From NCBI RefSeq assembly GCF_029873635.1, contig NC_080418.1, positions 13,371,562 to 13,435,561 of the forward strand: a DNA stretch of 64,000 nucleotides, written 5' to 3'. Source of the stretch: Malania oleifera (Eukaryota; Streptophyta; Magnoliopsida; Santalales; Ximeniaceae). The notes under the pieces were generated by a model. The model saw nothing but the letters and a program-made list of their open reading frames with translations. It was not told where the DNA came from and searched no databases. The translations under genes and the position numbers were made by a program. Every line of letters starts with the position of its first letter. Position 1 is the first letter of the stretch. Below, in pieces: positions 11,944 through 24,900 of this stretch.

Positions 11944-13534
11944 TATGATGCCCTAATTTTTAGGGTAAATAGTCATACTGTAACGACCTGCTTAATTAAA
12001 TGTTTTTTTTTATACAATAACATTCTACATGCTTTGATACCATACTGGGATAAACCCAACCAAAAACCTAACCAGCGAGAAGCATAAATCACATAGACAT
12101 AACCAAATGAAAATATATACATAATACAAAAACCAATACCACTCAATACTAGAGTACTACATGTTTCCCAAAATATACACATATCACTGTTTTCCCAAAA
12201 TACCCTCAACTAGTTAGGGTATACAAAAATTCTCTCAAAACATACTCACTCTCTGATAGGGCACCACTAAAGCCCTTCTATCTGCGAGCTTGGTCTGCTC
12301 GCCTACCTGGATCACCTGAAAAATGATTCAATACTGGGATGAGCCAATGCTCAGTAAGACAAAATATGCTATTACTAGTGTGTGGCAAATGAGCTACTAT
12401 ACCATGAAAATATGTTTTCATATAATCATGAATAAATGGATACAAAAGTACAGTACAAGTAATAAAATACACCACCCCTTTCCATGTTGCTTAACATAAC
12501 AGTATTATAGGTTATAATTCAAAGTACTTCTAGTGTACACAAGTATGGTCCCTGTTTCTGTAAATCCGTACGTACATAATAGTAACTGAAACTGTTCCCT
12601 GTGGCTATCTGTGTGTCATGACTTACCCCCTTATGACAGGGTTATGCGGCCCGTAAGCGAGATTTACCCTGGATGGCCAACCAGGAATAAATCACTATAC
12701 TCCATTGGTCAATCTGCCCACCTCAACCCATATCTAGATGGGGAGCCTAACCTCTTCAAGGGCCTAGGTGATCAACCTTACCACGTATTTTCTAAATAGG
12801 TGGTTGCACTCATAAAGTAACATAATATCTGTAGCAACGGTACCGTGCTTTGTAGCTGTAAGTCCAACAGGGTCTGATACTATATAATATATTTCTATAT
12901 ACAACTATCTGAATTACCATGATTCTGAAATAATCGTAATAACCATGATACTGCATAACTGTACTATAAATCATACGTCACAGTACTGAGAACTGTATAA
13001 TCATAACACTGAAACTGCATAATTATAATACTGAAAATCGTGTAATCATGGTACTGAGATTCATAAAATCATGGTACTGAAATATTGTAAAATCAGAATT
13101 CTGAAATATCGTAAAACATATATTCGTACTATATTCATATCCAAAAGCCACACGATATTGTAATACATAATTTTCATCATTTAATAAACTGTATAATATT
13201 TTAAAAATACCTAGCATAACATATTTCCCTTACCTAACTACTAGAAAGCCCCTATGGAATACTAGCCTAACACCCGTAGGGCATCCTACAAAACAACCTA
13301 AAAATAATATTTGTCAGAACAGAATATCAGTATTTTTCTGCTTATATCATTTCCTATAACTGTCATAAGGCCAAAAAGGGACTAAAAGGCCTTACCCTGA
13401 ATTTAGGATGAAATCTCACTCAATCCCACCGATGATCCGCCCTAGCAAACTTGAAGAGAATTTAGGCAGGAGCGTCGTGGTGGCTTTAGATCATCGATTA
13501 GGCGACTAACGGGGCCAGAATCGAAGAGAGAGAC

Positions 13535-13540
<6 letters not shown>

Positions 13541-13592
<52 letters not shown>
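13541..13592. repeat. (GA)n microsatellite in LTR B
   Basis: A GA tract of about 50 bases, (CT)n on the LTR's own strand. It starts about 45 bases downstream of the LTR's TATA box. Confidence 0.9.
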
Positions 13593-13594
<2 letters not shown>

Positions 13595-13638
13595 GAGAGA
13601 GAGCGCCGCTGTTAAGTGATAAAAATCTGGTTTTTAGC

Positions 13639-13646
13639 TATTTATA
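13639..13646 (-). promoter_or_regulatory. TATA box of LTR B
   Basis: TATAAATA on the minus strand, at the downstream end of the array of TCGTCGACGAA motifs (about 13650-13830). This is the usual U3/R arrangement. Confidence 0.6.
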
Positions 13647-13907
13647 GGGTCAGATTCGTCGACAAGACACGTCACTTCGTCGACGAAACCCTATATTCGT
13701 CGACGAAATTCAGAGCAGCCTGAACCGTGTCTCGGTATTCTCTCATCGACGAAGCCCTGTATTCATCGACGAAACTTGGCAATTTCTTGAAATTATGATT
13801 ATCCCCAAAATGCAATGTCGTCGACAAAGTCTACGACCTCCTTCTGATTCTGTTTCTATTTCTCTCCCTCTTATTATTTAAATACTACTATTTTTCGGGT
13901 CACTACA

Positions 13908-15812
13908 CAAACAACCCTAACATCGGAAGTCAATATTTACAAATCATCCAAAATACAATTACCTAGAGTTCTATACAACCATAAACATCCCAAAAAACCC
14001 ACAACCCACAATATACACTAGGAATCATTTATCCCTAAACAAAACCCTCACCCTGTCTATCAGGGTACCAGCTCTCCTCTATCACGGAATTCTATTATCT
14101 GTTCTGTCACGGTTTCCTGAAATATTAGATATTTGGGTGAGACACATTTCAGTAAGATGGAATAAATTATTTACAATGTGTGGCAGTATGATTTTTGTTA
14201 TATCATAATATACTCATTTCAGTGATAATACCGTCTAAGAAAATATACAAATTCGTATTCATAATCATATATATATATATAAAACACAATATTTTTATAG
14301 CTTTATTCCATTTCTTAAATTCATGCACATGCAACCCATATTTATCAACGAAAGTTCCCGAAGATAGGAGAGATTACACGCCCATACATGTAGCTCCCCT
14401 TTGCTCTAATATCGTTTGTAGCCTTACCCGAATAGTTTCGGTGCAGTTACAACTGATACCTATAAGGACACTCACCTTACTCAGTAAGCCCTCAGGCGAA
14501 GAGTTTTACTTCGCCCTAATTATTTATGTTATCGAACTCACGCTCTTTCATTTCTCATTTCCATTTCACATCTAGCTCATGAGTGCCTTTAGTAAACAAT
14601 CCATGTACGATTTGTAACTCATGGCTGCCTTGAGAATATTCTCCACGCCATGTTTCCCCCCATGGTCGAGGTTGTGCGGCCTGAAGGTTAGATCTAAATC
14701 GCAGTTGGCCTACCCGGTTAAATCAAAATAGGAAATTCATCCATGCGTTTGTAGTACGATTGACCTGCCATAACCCTGGTCCGGACCCAAAGGGCAAAAC
14801 TACCCTTCTCACTGACTCAATCGACTATCAACACCATACTCACCATGAGACTGCGTGGTTGCACTAACTCCTCACTAGCAACGGTACCATGCTCTATATC
14901 AACAACTGTCCATCAAGGTTCTTATTTCCACATTTTATTATTCACATTTCGCATTCACATTTCAGTATTCATATTGCAGTATTCACATTGGAATAATCAC
15001 ATTTTCAGTGTTCACATTTCGGTATTCACATTGCATTATTCACATTGTAATATTCACATTTCTATATTCACATTTTAATATTCACAATTCAATATTCACA
15101 TTTCAGAATTCGCCTTTCAATATTCTCATTCCTATATTTGCATTTTCATTATTTGTATCTCATCTCATTATAGTATATATCACATTTTAATTTTCTCATC
15201 ATTTTTCAATAACACATACCATCATTTCATATTTCCTCATTTATCGTAGGAAACATTTACATATATATACTCTATTCCATCATTTTCAGTAAACATATCT
15301 ATGTTTCACATTTCATTATTTCTCAAAAAAAAAAAAAAAAAACTCATCAATACTTTTCATCATTTCCCAAATTTTAAATCCCAAAATATCACAACTCAGT
15401 ATAAATCATATGTCACATAATTTTATTTGATATTCGTAATATAATAATTTCAAGCAAAATATCAAAATTTCACTTTCACATATTTCCTCAACTAGTAATT
15501 TCAAAAATAACTGTAATAATTTATTCCCCTTACCTAACTTATTGAGATCTCACTAAAATACTCAAATTCTACGCCCGCGGCGTTTGACACTCAAAACCTT
15601 AAATTCACATTTTCCCCAGATTAATCAACTCAACTCCCAAAATAATAATTATTTTAATATTTTCTAGACCCACACACTCCCAATAGCCAATTAAACTTTA
15701 ATAATAATTAATGGATATATTTCCACTATCCTACCCTATCCTTGGAGTGGTCTTTAGGAAACTTAAATTAAAAATCTGTTCTGACCAACATGACGAGAAT
15801 CGGAGCTTGGAT
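13908..15812 (-). repeat. Remainder of 5' LTR of gypsy A, truncated
   Basis: It follows 4885-6725 of the 3' LTR in order, including the distinctive series of 'attcacattt' variants (about 14930-15130, matching 5920-6060). It ends at about 15812, where the partner LTR would continue for about 640 more bases. The adjacent base on the right already reads as GRAS coding sequence. Confidence 0.85.
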
Positions 15813-17026
15813 AGTTTCTCATTCTTGTTCAATAGAGATATACTCAAATGAAACATTGAAGCGCTTACAGTACCTTGCCAAACGAACTTCCCTACGCTCA
15901 CCTAATTCTGCTACTTGGACATAGCTTTTGGGAAACTGTATATGCCAAGTTTGGGAGGTCCACCAAGTCTAGTTGAGAGATCTCGAATAAACATGGGCCA
16001 TTGAAAACCGTAAGAAATACCAAAATCTATAATATGAAGTGATGCTTTCTCGGCTAATTTCAAAATGTGATGATTGGAAAAAGAAAAATCCATCGTTAAG
16101 AATGGGCATGCCAAGTGAATTTCTTAGTGCATATTCAATCTAGCTAAACGCGCCTCAAGGGCATTGGCTAAGAAATGGGCAATCCTTTCGGGACCATTAC
16201 CAAAAGCAGAAGACTGCTGTCTTATATACCCTTTAATAGTTCATGTGCAGCGGTGTTATCGTTAATTGCAATAGCTTGCGAACAGAGAAAGGAGTCGTCT
16301 TCTCAATTCCACTGCTCTTTTCTTATTTTGAATTCTCTCTGCACTACTAATCTTCTCAACAATAGATCTATGTGTTTGTCCATATTGCGAAACTCCATCA
16401 CTAGAAGCGCACATGGGAGACTTCTCACGAGTGTCGGGACAGAAGAAAATTTTGTTGAACTCCTCTATCAACTCATCCCCTTCCGCACAAATGGTTAACC
16501 GCCTGATACTCCACCCTTCTTCTACATGCTTCTTTGGCATTGGAGGCAAGTTGTCGTTCTCAATATCGGTAATTGGCGAATATTGCCTTTCATGAGAGAG
16601 GGAACCATCACCACTACAATAAGAATTGGGAACAGGGAGAGTACTTAGAAAAGGGTGCGTCATCCCACTCGAGTTGTTGGTGGACGAAAACTGATCAGAG
16701 TTGCGGGGAATCAGCTGCAGCTGATCGGGTGAGTGAGGATACTTCTCGCCCAGAATTTCGCAGAATGATTTCTCGGTAGCTCTGAGGGCAGAAGGATCGA
16801 CGACTTGGGCTGAATTCTCCTCATCCGTGTCGCCATCTCCCATGAGCATACCCACCATGTTCTCGAAGAAAGAATCAAACAAGTCATCGGCGTCGTCTTG
16901 AGAATAATCAACCTGCGGAGGTCTCACGGTTGAAGTTCGAAAATCCGTGCAGGCGAGATCTTCGAAATTGAATTCGTGATCGTAGTTGGGATAAATAAGC
17001 CCATTGTTTTTAAAATAAAAGTCCAA
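15812..17026 (-). pseudogene. GRAS family (SCL14/SCL33-like) pseudogene, 3' truncated
   Basis: GRAS proteins are plant transcription regulators. The minus-strand frame 17026-16262 holds the variable N-terminus with the subfamily block SALRATEKSFCEILGEKYP (about residues 80-98) and reaches the first leucine-rich region at AVELRRRLLSLF, where a frameshift near 16295 occurs. The homology goes on in other frames: a QAIAINDNTAAHELLKG-like stretch, then the VHIID block as HIIDFGISYGFQWP (about 16035-15994), then an RLARYCKRFNVSFEY-like stretch near 15860. At least three frameshifts and some stops are visible. The second leucine-rich region, PFYRE and SAW parts are missing, because the reading stops at the gypsy LTR at about 15812. 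It is dead, and probably was before or soon after the truncation. Confidence 0.88.
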
Positions 17027-18952
17027 GCCCTATTTAGTAAAAAAAAAAAAAACCAAGCCCAATTTCTAAATAAAGTCCTGAGCCCACCAGTTTTTAAAAC
17101 TAATGCCTACCTATTTTAAAAATGAGCCCACTTAGGCTTAACTCGAGCTCATTCTACGGCCCAAATAAAATAAAAAAAACCCAGTTGCTCAGCCTAACAT
17201 TGGGCCTGAGCTCAATTTTGTTTAAATAAACGAAGCCCAACAGCGGGCCGGACCCAAACATTCAACCAAGCCATAACCAAACAGGGGCTCAAATCCATCC
17301 TCAAAGCCGAACAGAGGCCCAAATCATTTCCTCTTTTTTTTTTGAAAAAAAAAATCTTTTTATCCTAGTAGTATTATATATATACATGTGTAGTGTGTGT
17401 GTGTGTGTATGTTTTTTGTGTGCACGCCCATGTGTGTATATTTTTTAATGGTGTTGTGAACTTTGTGAAATGAGCCATATCTTAATTCTCAATGAGGTAA
17501 GATCAAATCCGCACTCTTAAATTTTTATCATATGTTTGGAAAGGTTTTGAATTTGAAATTGTATAGAATTTGGATAAAATTATGTGTAAATTTGTATTAA
17601 TATTTATTCAAATTTATCCAAACCCAAATTCAAAATCTAAAATCAATGCTCCCCTACACCATTTTCATCTAAATAAAATATTTTTGATCCGCGTATCCAC
17701 TTTATGAAATGATATTCCTATATGTGTATGAAGAATTAATGAGTGGTTAGTCCATTTATGAAGGCAATAGAAGTTTATACTTTTGTTATTCGATAGTAAG
17801 AAAGTTTGTTTAAATTACTTTCTTTGGCTACATTAACAATGTCATTTTTATTATTATTTTCATGAAAAAATAAATAATTACTTTTATTACAACATATTTT
17901 TTAGGACAATGTTGCGTGTCTCGGGATAAGCAAAACATAATCTCATAGTAATTAACTTGCTCACTTTACAATAAGCAATGCACATGCATTCGCCGACGAA
18001 GACAACCTTTGAATATAATACACAATAGTAAAAACGAACATATAAAGGTAAACTTTCATTTTAAACCATCACCTATCAACTAATAATCAAACAACAGCTA
18101 ATATCAAGTCCAAACATTTTTTATTTTTTTCTCTTGTTGCAAATAACCACACATTGGCAAAAGCAAAGAAAAAAAATGAGGATAGAAAATAACAACCACA
18201 ATGACTCAACAACTCCATAAAATTCCAGAGGAGCAAAACAAATCAATGCTAAATCCCCGACCACCCAAATAAAAAAAACCCTTATTTCACTAACCACCTT
18301 CAGTTCTTCTAAACGACTCAACAAAATTAAAAGTAACGGAAAACCTAAAATTCTTTTTTAAGAAAATTAAAAATAAAGAATGCACAACATAATACACATA
18401 GAGGTTAATGATAACAAATGAAACCCTTTCCAATTAAGCAGAAATAAATGCACAACAAAATTAAAACCAAGATATTGATTATACTTATTTATTTATTGAA
18501 AGTGGAAGTCAAGAATAGAAATTATGGTTGTGATCATATCTAGGACAATTGTATGTAATAAAAACAAATTTAAAAATTCTAAAAAGGAAAAGAATTTCTA
18601 AGTTTGGAGAATCAAGAAAGCCTGAAGGCCTCAACAGGCCTTTTATCTCCCTGTAATTTAAAAAAAAAAAAAAAAAAAAGGAAAGAAAGAAAAAAGGAGG
18701 AAAAATCTATTAAAAAAATGGAAAAGGCCAAAAGAAAAAGAAGAAGAAAGGAGCCAATCATTGTTGGACACGCGGCCCCGTAATCTCTACATTCCCCTCT
18801 TTCTCTCTCTCTCTTTCTAAATTTAGCGCCATTTCTACCTTCCCTCATTCAATTATGGCGTCTTTCATAATTACACAGCTCGCCCATCAAAAGCTCGATC
18901 TATGATCGGGCAATGGGGCTACTCGGCTGAGCTGTGATCACATTTGGCGGTC
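17027..18952. other. Intergenic, promoter side of the rhomboid gene
   Basis: No coding exon found. It is AT-rich with poly-A tracts (about 17041, 18661) and a short (GT)n tract near 17395. A pyrimidine-rich stretch at about 18795-18820, 130-160 bases before the start codon, fits a plant 5' leader. I see no clear TATA box for the rhomboid gene. Confidence 0.5.
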
Positions 18953-21900
18953 ATGATGGGGACAGATTCTTCGGCGGACCTCCATATCAAGGTCCATCCA
19001 CGGCAGGCCGACACCGCGATTCACCCAACGGGGTCGCCGTCTGCCGGCAGGAGGGCGCGACCGTCGCAGCTGCATTCGTCGCCGTCCTCCCGTTTGTTCA
19101 CCGAGTTCGAACCTTTTAAGAAATGGTGCCCGTGGCTCGTGCCATCGTTCGTGGTGGCTAACATTGCGTTGTTTCTAGTTGCCATGTACATCAACAATTG
19201 TCCCAAGAACTCCGCCTCTTGTGTTGCTCGGTTCTTAGGGAGGTTCTCATTCCAGCCGCTGAAGGAGAATCCCCTTCTCGGGCCTTCTTCATCCACGTGG
19301 GTTTCTCTCTCTTGTCCTCTTGCGATTTTATATTTTGGTTCTCTGGCTGGTGCTTGGCGGACATTGTCGATATTGCCTGTGTGAATAATAAATTCTGCGG
19401 TTTTTTGCGGTTTCAATGCTTGTTTCGACTTGAATCAACTTTCGCGGCTTAAATTTGTACAGCAAATTTTCAATTGGTGGAGATTTTTTTGTGTTTGATT
19501 TAATGTTTATGTGAGAAAGTGCCTGGATTAAGAAAGATAGTCGTGTTTAGAGTTTATTTTACTGTATAATTTGCTTGATTGGCAATGTTCAATCCATCAT
19601 TCTCTGTTCTCATTGTCTGACAGCAGGTGGGAGAATTCGCTTGGTTTAGAAATGTTGTTTTATGCAATTTGGGTCTACAGGGATTAAACTATGAATTTTC
19701 AAATTTTTTATGGCTATCTATCATATCTCAGTAGATTTTGTTGTTTTATTTTTTCCCTCAGCATATCACAAAATTTGAAGTGCTTGATTGAATTATTTAA
19801 TTGCTGAGAGTTGATTTAATTTTTAAAATTTAAAATGCTTAGTTGATGTTGGCCATGAAAAAATGGCATTATTTTATTTTCATTTAGTTTTAAGTGGCGG
19901 TGGCGGAAGACTAGAAGTGCATCTAGATACGTACATCTCTCTTCAGTTCTGAAAGCATGAACATAAACTCTTAAATGTTGGAATTTAGATGCTTTGCTCA
20001 GATGCAAACTATGTTGCTTATTCTTATTATAATGCTTCTTTCAATCAATATATCTTTGCCTTGAGCCGCTGATCCACAGTCACACATTGTGAATATCATG
20101 GAGCCAAGATTTCCCTTGTTTCATATTATTTATGCAATGATGTTCTGGATTTATTTTGATAAACAAAGGAAATAAATTAAAATGACAAGGAAAAAAAAAA
20201 GGTACAAACAGAAGGATGAGGCAGCCTCCTATATTAGAAAAATAAACCAAAGTAAAAAAAATAAGAAACAATTAATAGGGCAAAGCTTGCCAGTCTATCT
20301 GCATATCAATAAGTGAAGCTCCTCTAAAGAAGGCATATGCAGAACACCAAATCGAAGCTAGAAAGGACTCCAAAGTGAAACTATTATTTTATACATATTT
20401 TTTCCAGATAATTTCACTTTCTTTGTCATTCCATGCAAACATAAATGTTTAGCTGCTTTATCTTTTCTGTACAGGGATTTTACCTCTATTATTGTTGTTG
20501 TTGTTTCTATTTGATTTTGCTTACAATGTCACGGTGTAGCTATTAAATATTTTTAAAAAAAATATATGTATATTCTTTGAACTGTTTAGGGAGCATAGCC
20601 TATTACATTTTAACATGAGGTTTAGAAGTGATGTCTTTTTGTGAGTTTCCATCTATTAGAAGGGTTTGCATTTGTGCAATAATTATAATTGAGCTCTTGA
20701 ATGCAAAAAGTGTGCAACTCGTACAGACTACAGTATGCTTAAGGATGCATAGACTATATATATTCATGTGGAGCCCAATATATGAAGTGATATTCAATTT
20801 CATTTATTATGAAGTTCTTAACTGAGTATTCTTTGACAACTAATAGTAGCAGTTGAAAAACCTTTGATCACATCTGACCATTGTATGTTTCATTTCTTCA
20901 GATTGGAGAAAATGGGAGCTCTAGATGTTTCTGAAGTGATCAACAGACGCCAAGCCTGGCGCCTGGTCACTTGTATATGGTTACACGCTGGGGTTTTCCA
21001 TGTCCTTGCTAATATGTTGAGTCTCCTATTTATAGGAATTCGTCTTGAGCAAGAATTTGGGTTCGGTATGCATTCTTTTCACCAATCACCACTTTATTCA
21101 CCTTTGTTTACAAATCTTATCTATGAATTGTCATTGATATAAACATATGTTTAGCGGGAAGGGAGTTATTCATATGTAGATGTTCTAGATTTAAGATATT
21201 AAATGCTATACATGTTAGCTTATGCTTCATATGACAAAACATAATGTATATTTAGTTGATTCCATCTTCAATTTCTTATGCTAATATGAGTTGGAAGAAA
21301 AGTAGGATTTGACAAACGCGTCTGCCTTATTGAATTGAAACCTGACAACAGTGACATAAAATTGCATAGCATAGTGTGAGTTCTGTATGACAACCTGGTA
21401 TTCAATCTTCCCTAACACTATTTAGAGAATTCATAGTCTCAAATTAGTGGAGCATTGTGTTAGTTATAACTTATTTTAGTTGGATTTTGACAGATTCTGT
21501 CCATGTAATGGTTGTAGGCAATAGTGAGATGAAAAGGAAAACATGGTCATCTGAAAAATAAGATTGGATTAACAATTAAAACATATCCTGAAAGAACTGC
21601 CGTCTTTGATGTTTATTTGATTGGAAGACACTTCCCCAATTCATGTCCTTTAACTGCATGAAAATGTAAAGATGCAGATACTTTTAATAATCAAACTCCA
21701 TCAATGGTATGGGGATGGCATTGCCCTCATATAAAAGATTAATATGGTCAAATTTTAGCATCTTTGATTAAGCCACATTTTGAACAAAGGACTTATTTAT
21801 GGGTTCAAACTATGAGTCCATAAACCTATATAGGATCCAAAATAGATATTAATTTATGGCTAATAGCCTAAAGTGATCACTTTGGCTTGAGTCGTTGGAA

Positions 21901-24900
21901 GAGTCGCAAAAGGAGCTTGAATGAGTCCCATTGCCAATTCTTAACACTGACAATAAAAATAATGGTGAGTAAAGTGGACTCTACATGTAGGTGGAAATAT
22001 TCAAATGTTTTGAATGCGAAAGCAATAAGGCCCTTTTGGTCCATTCGGAACTTGGAAAAAAAAATATTGGGGAAAGGAAAGGGAAATAGGAAGGATTTCA
22101 CTTTTTCATGTTTGGTTATCAAGGAAAGTGAGAAAGAAAATAAAAAATATAGCAAATTAATAAATAAATTTTTATTTTTACACATCCTTAATATTTAATT
22201 TTTCTTAATTTTTAATCACATTTGAATAAATTTTCATTTTTAATAGTATTTGACAAAACGAGAAAATATAATGAAAAATAAATTTCCTTATTTTCCCTTC
22301 CTTCCCTTTCCCCAAGTAAAATCCTTGATTCAAACTGGCCCTTTATGAAGGGAGAAATTATTTAAGTATTCTAAAACAAGAAACAAAAGAAAAAAAGGAT
22401 AGAAATTATGCTTAAAGAGGGATAAAGAGTGTCAAAACAGGACGAAATATTGAAAAAGAAAGGATTCTTATGAAGAGAGAGAATTATTCGAAGACTTGAT
22501 AGGGGCATTATTTAAGAGAAGGTAGGAGAATATATATGTAGCAGAATGGGAAAGGGTGTGAAATCTTCTACGCAGAAAGAAAGAAAAGCTGCATGAAAAA
22601 AATAGTGAATAAATAATTTGGAAAAATAAGGATTTCTACAAAGAAAAAGACAGAAATCCTAACTTCTTGCAGCAATGGATAATCCTAAGTAATTAGTAAA
22701 AGAAAGAACATTATATCAAGGAAGTTTTTTCCCCCTCAAAACATTTTCTTTGTAATTTGATTCTTTCATTGTGACATGCATTTTGAAATTAAAAGAAAGG
22801 CTCTTTCACTATTCATTCTCTTCTATTTATGTTCCATAATCTATTCATTTTATTTTATTTTCTTCTTTCTTTAATTGAAGGGTTTCTATGCAATTAATGG
22901 TCCCCATAACACATCAAACACAGGAAAATATACACCAACATTGTCTCTTGAATTATGTTTCAAGCTACGTTATTCTTTCTCCCCAATGAAAAGGAGGCTT
23001 ACGTTCTGTGCTTTGGAACTTGATATTATTCTATTGTTGGCCCTTTGCAGTACGTATTGGGTTGCTATATGTCATATCTGGTTTTGGTGGGAGTTTGTTA
23101 TCAGCCCTTTTTATCCAATCAACCATCTCCGTTGGTGCTTCTGGTGCTCTCTTTGGTTTACTTGGAAGCATGCTTTCAGAGCTCATCACAAATTGGACAA
23201 TATATTCAAATAAGGTATCTGATTCTTTGGAGTTAGTTTTTTTTCTTACAAGACCCATTTATCTTACAATTTAAAACTTTACGTTCAGTTTGCAGCGTTG
23301 TTGACTCTTGTTTTCATCATCGCAATCAATCTAGCATTGGGAATACTTCCACATGTAGACAACTTTGCGCATATTGGGGGTTTTCTTTCTGGCTTTCTTC
23401 TGGGGTTTGTTTTTTTTATGCGTCCCCAATTTGGATGGGTTAGCCAAAGGAATGCTCCTCCTGGATATGTTCCAACTTCGACTAAACCAAAACACAAGAT
23501 GTATCAGTATGTGTTGTTGGTTATATCATTGATTCTTTTAATTGTTGGGTAAGTTCCGCAAATTCAACTTAGCAGAAAATTTTGAATCGTTTTTTTCTTT
23601 TCTTTTACTGTTAAAACTTAAAGCATCTTTGACACATTTGGTTATTATCAGGTTTAATGCTGGAACTCTTGGCTATTATAGTGGTGTTTTGACTTTAATA
23701 CAAGCTCTTAAAAGAAAGCTGCTTATGCCCCTTATCATTTAAAGTCATTAAGACACAATTACACTACTATGTTCTTGCAAATGTCTTTTTATTTAGTAGA
23801 CATACGCATGGTATTAACAATTGTTCCATAAATTTATCTTCTCAAATGAATAAATTCTATATGGAAGTGAAGTTTGGAACGTTGTGTCTATGTTCATGGT
23901 CTTAAATTTCCACTTTCCACCACCCTCATAATTAAAATGGCAGTCAATTCCCATTCTACAAAATTCCCGTTGAAATTTGCATAAATGACCCGAACTTTAT
24001 TGAAATCTCAAAATTTGAGTGAAATTTGTCAAATTTAAGATTAAAACCCAAATTGAAAATTTTCTCTCTTTTAATTTATCTTTTTTTTTTCTTATTGAAA
24101 CTAAAGATATTACAAGAAGGACATGAATAGCTTTTAGAATTTTGAAATTATATGAAAATTTAAACTTAGATATTTGCTACAACTTTTTGTTTGACCATTT
24201 GTTTCTAATTTAACTATATTTGTATGATAAATAATATTTAACTAATTTATGAATTTCATTTATATGAATTGAGTATATTCAATATCATTGTTATATTACA
24301 GTAATTGCATCTTATACACCACATACCTGTCATTGATGTATTTCATTTATAATATATTGGTTCTAAATATTGCATTATTATGTTTACTAATAGTTTCTAA
24401 AGTTTCATAAAAAGAATTCCATGTTTTACTACATTATCTATCATTTTTTAGAATTGAAATAAAAAATTGACAAAGATATCGAAGTTTCCATCAAAATTTC
24501 CATACTTATGAAGCAGCAAAATTTTAGTTGAAATTGAAATTTTTAAGACCTTCTCTACATTGGACATTTGAGTCTTAAGCTATCGCAAATTTCTCATGGA
24601 ACCAAAATTGCTAAAATTTAGCTTCATGTTGATCTTTAGAAACTTGCTCGCATGAGCTTATTAGTACCTTATTCTTCAATAGTCACTTTTCCCCCCAATT
24701 AAATCATATTGCTGCTGCTAAGGGGAGCCTAGAAGAGGGTTGGCTAGGGTTTATACATTATTTAAGTAGGAAAAAATATGACAATGTAAATTTATATGTA
24801 TTTTGAAGGTAGGGCTACGTATGACAACTAACCCAGCCTGAAATTTTGGTGAGTGCTTGATTCTCCATTCCTAATTTGTGTATTAGCAATCTAAGATGTT

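Larger units (their letters stand above)
11979..13907 (-). mobile_element. Solo gypsy LTR B inside the 5' LTR of A
   Basis: On the element's strand it runs from TGTAGTGACCCG (13907) to GGTCGTTACA (11979). It matches the LTR copy at 48512-52445, whose ends are proven by a 5-bp duplication. There is no interior, so it is a solo LTR. The flanks continue the LTR of element A on both sides (catac before, caaac after; only an imperfect duplication). It holds a TATA box, a U3 array of TCGTCGACGAA-type motifs, and a (CT)n tract after the TATA box. Confidence 0.85.
4755..15812 (-). mobile_element. Ty3/gypsy element A, degenerate, carrying a solo LTR
   Basis: Composite minus-strand element. The 3' LTR is 4755-7363. 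The decayed interior is 7364-11943, with gag at the right and RT fragments at the left. The 5' LTR is 11944-11978 plus 13908-15812, split by solo LTR B. The 5' LTR matches the 3' LTR in order over about 1.9 kb but lacks the counterpart of roughly 6725-7363, its outer end, and stops against a GRAS pseudogene. The motif gaggacgaaattttt on the minus strand just before the 3' LTR, together with the gag and RT text, suggests a chromovirus of Tekay/Del type; this lineage call is from family knowledge, not computed. Confidence 0.8.

Noticed and set aside
18944-19384. Longer frame starting upstream of the rhomboid ATG and running past exon 1
   Set aside because: The upstream start is TTG, not ATG, and homology stops at the GT donor at 19297; the rest is intron. 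The antisense frame 19021-19416 is a shadow.
23652-23742. Apparent fifth and last rhomboid exon ([12 protein letters not shown]..., stop at 23742)
   Set aside because: Phase and splice site fit, but the translation has nothing of the conserved cysteine-rich tail, while 31422 and 32266 do. At most it is an alternative transcript end.
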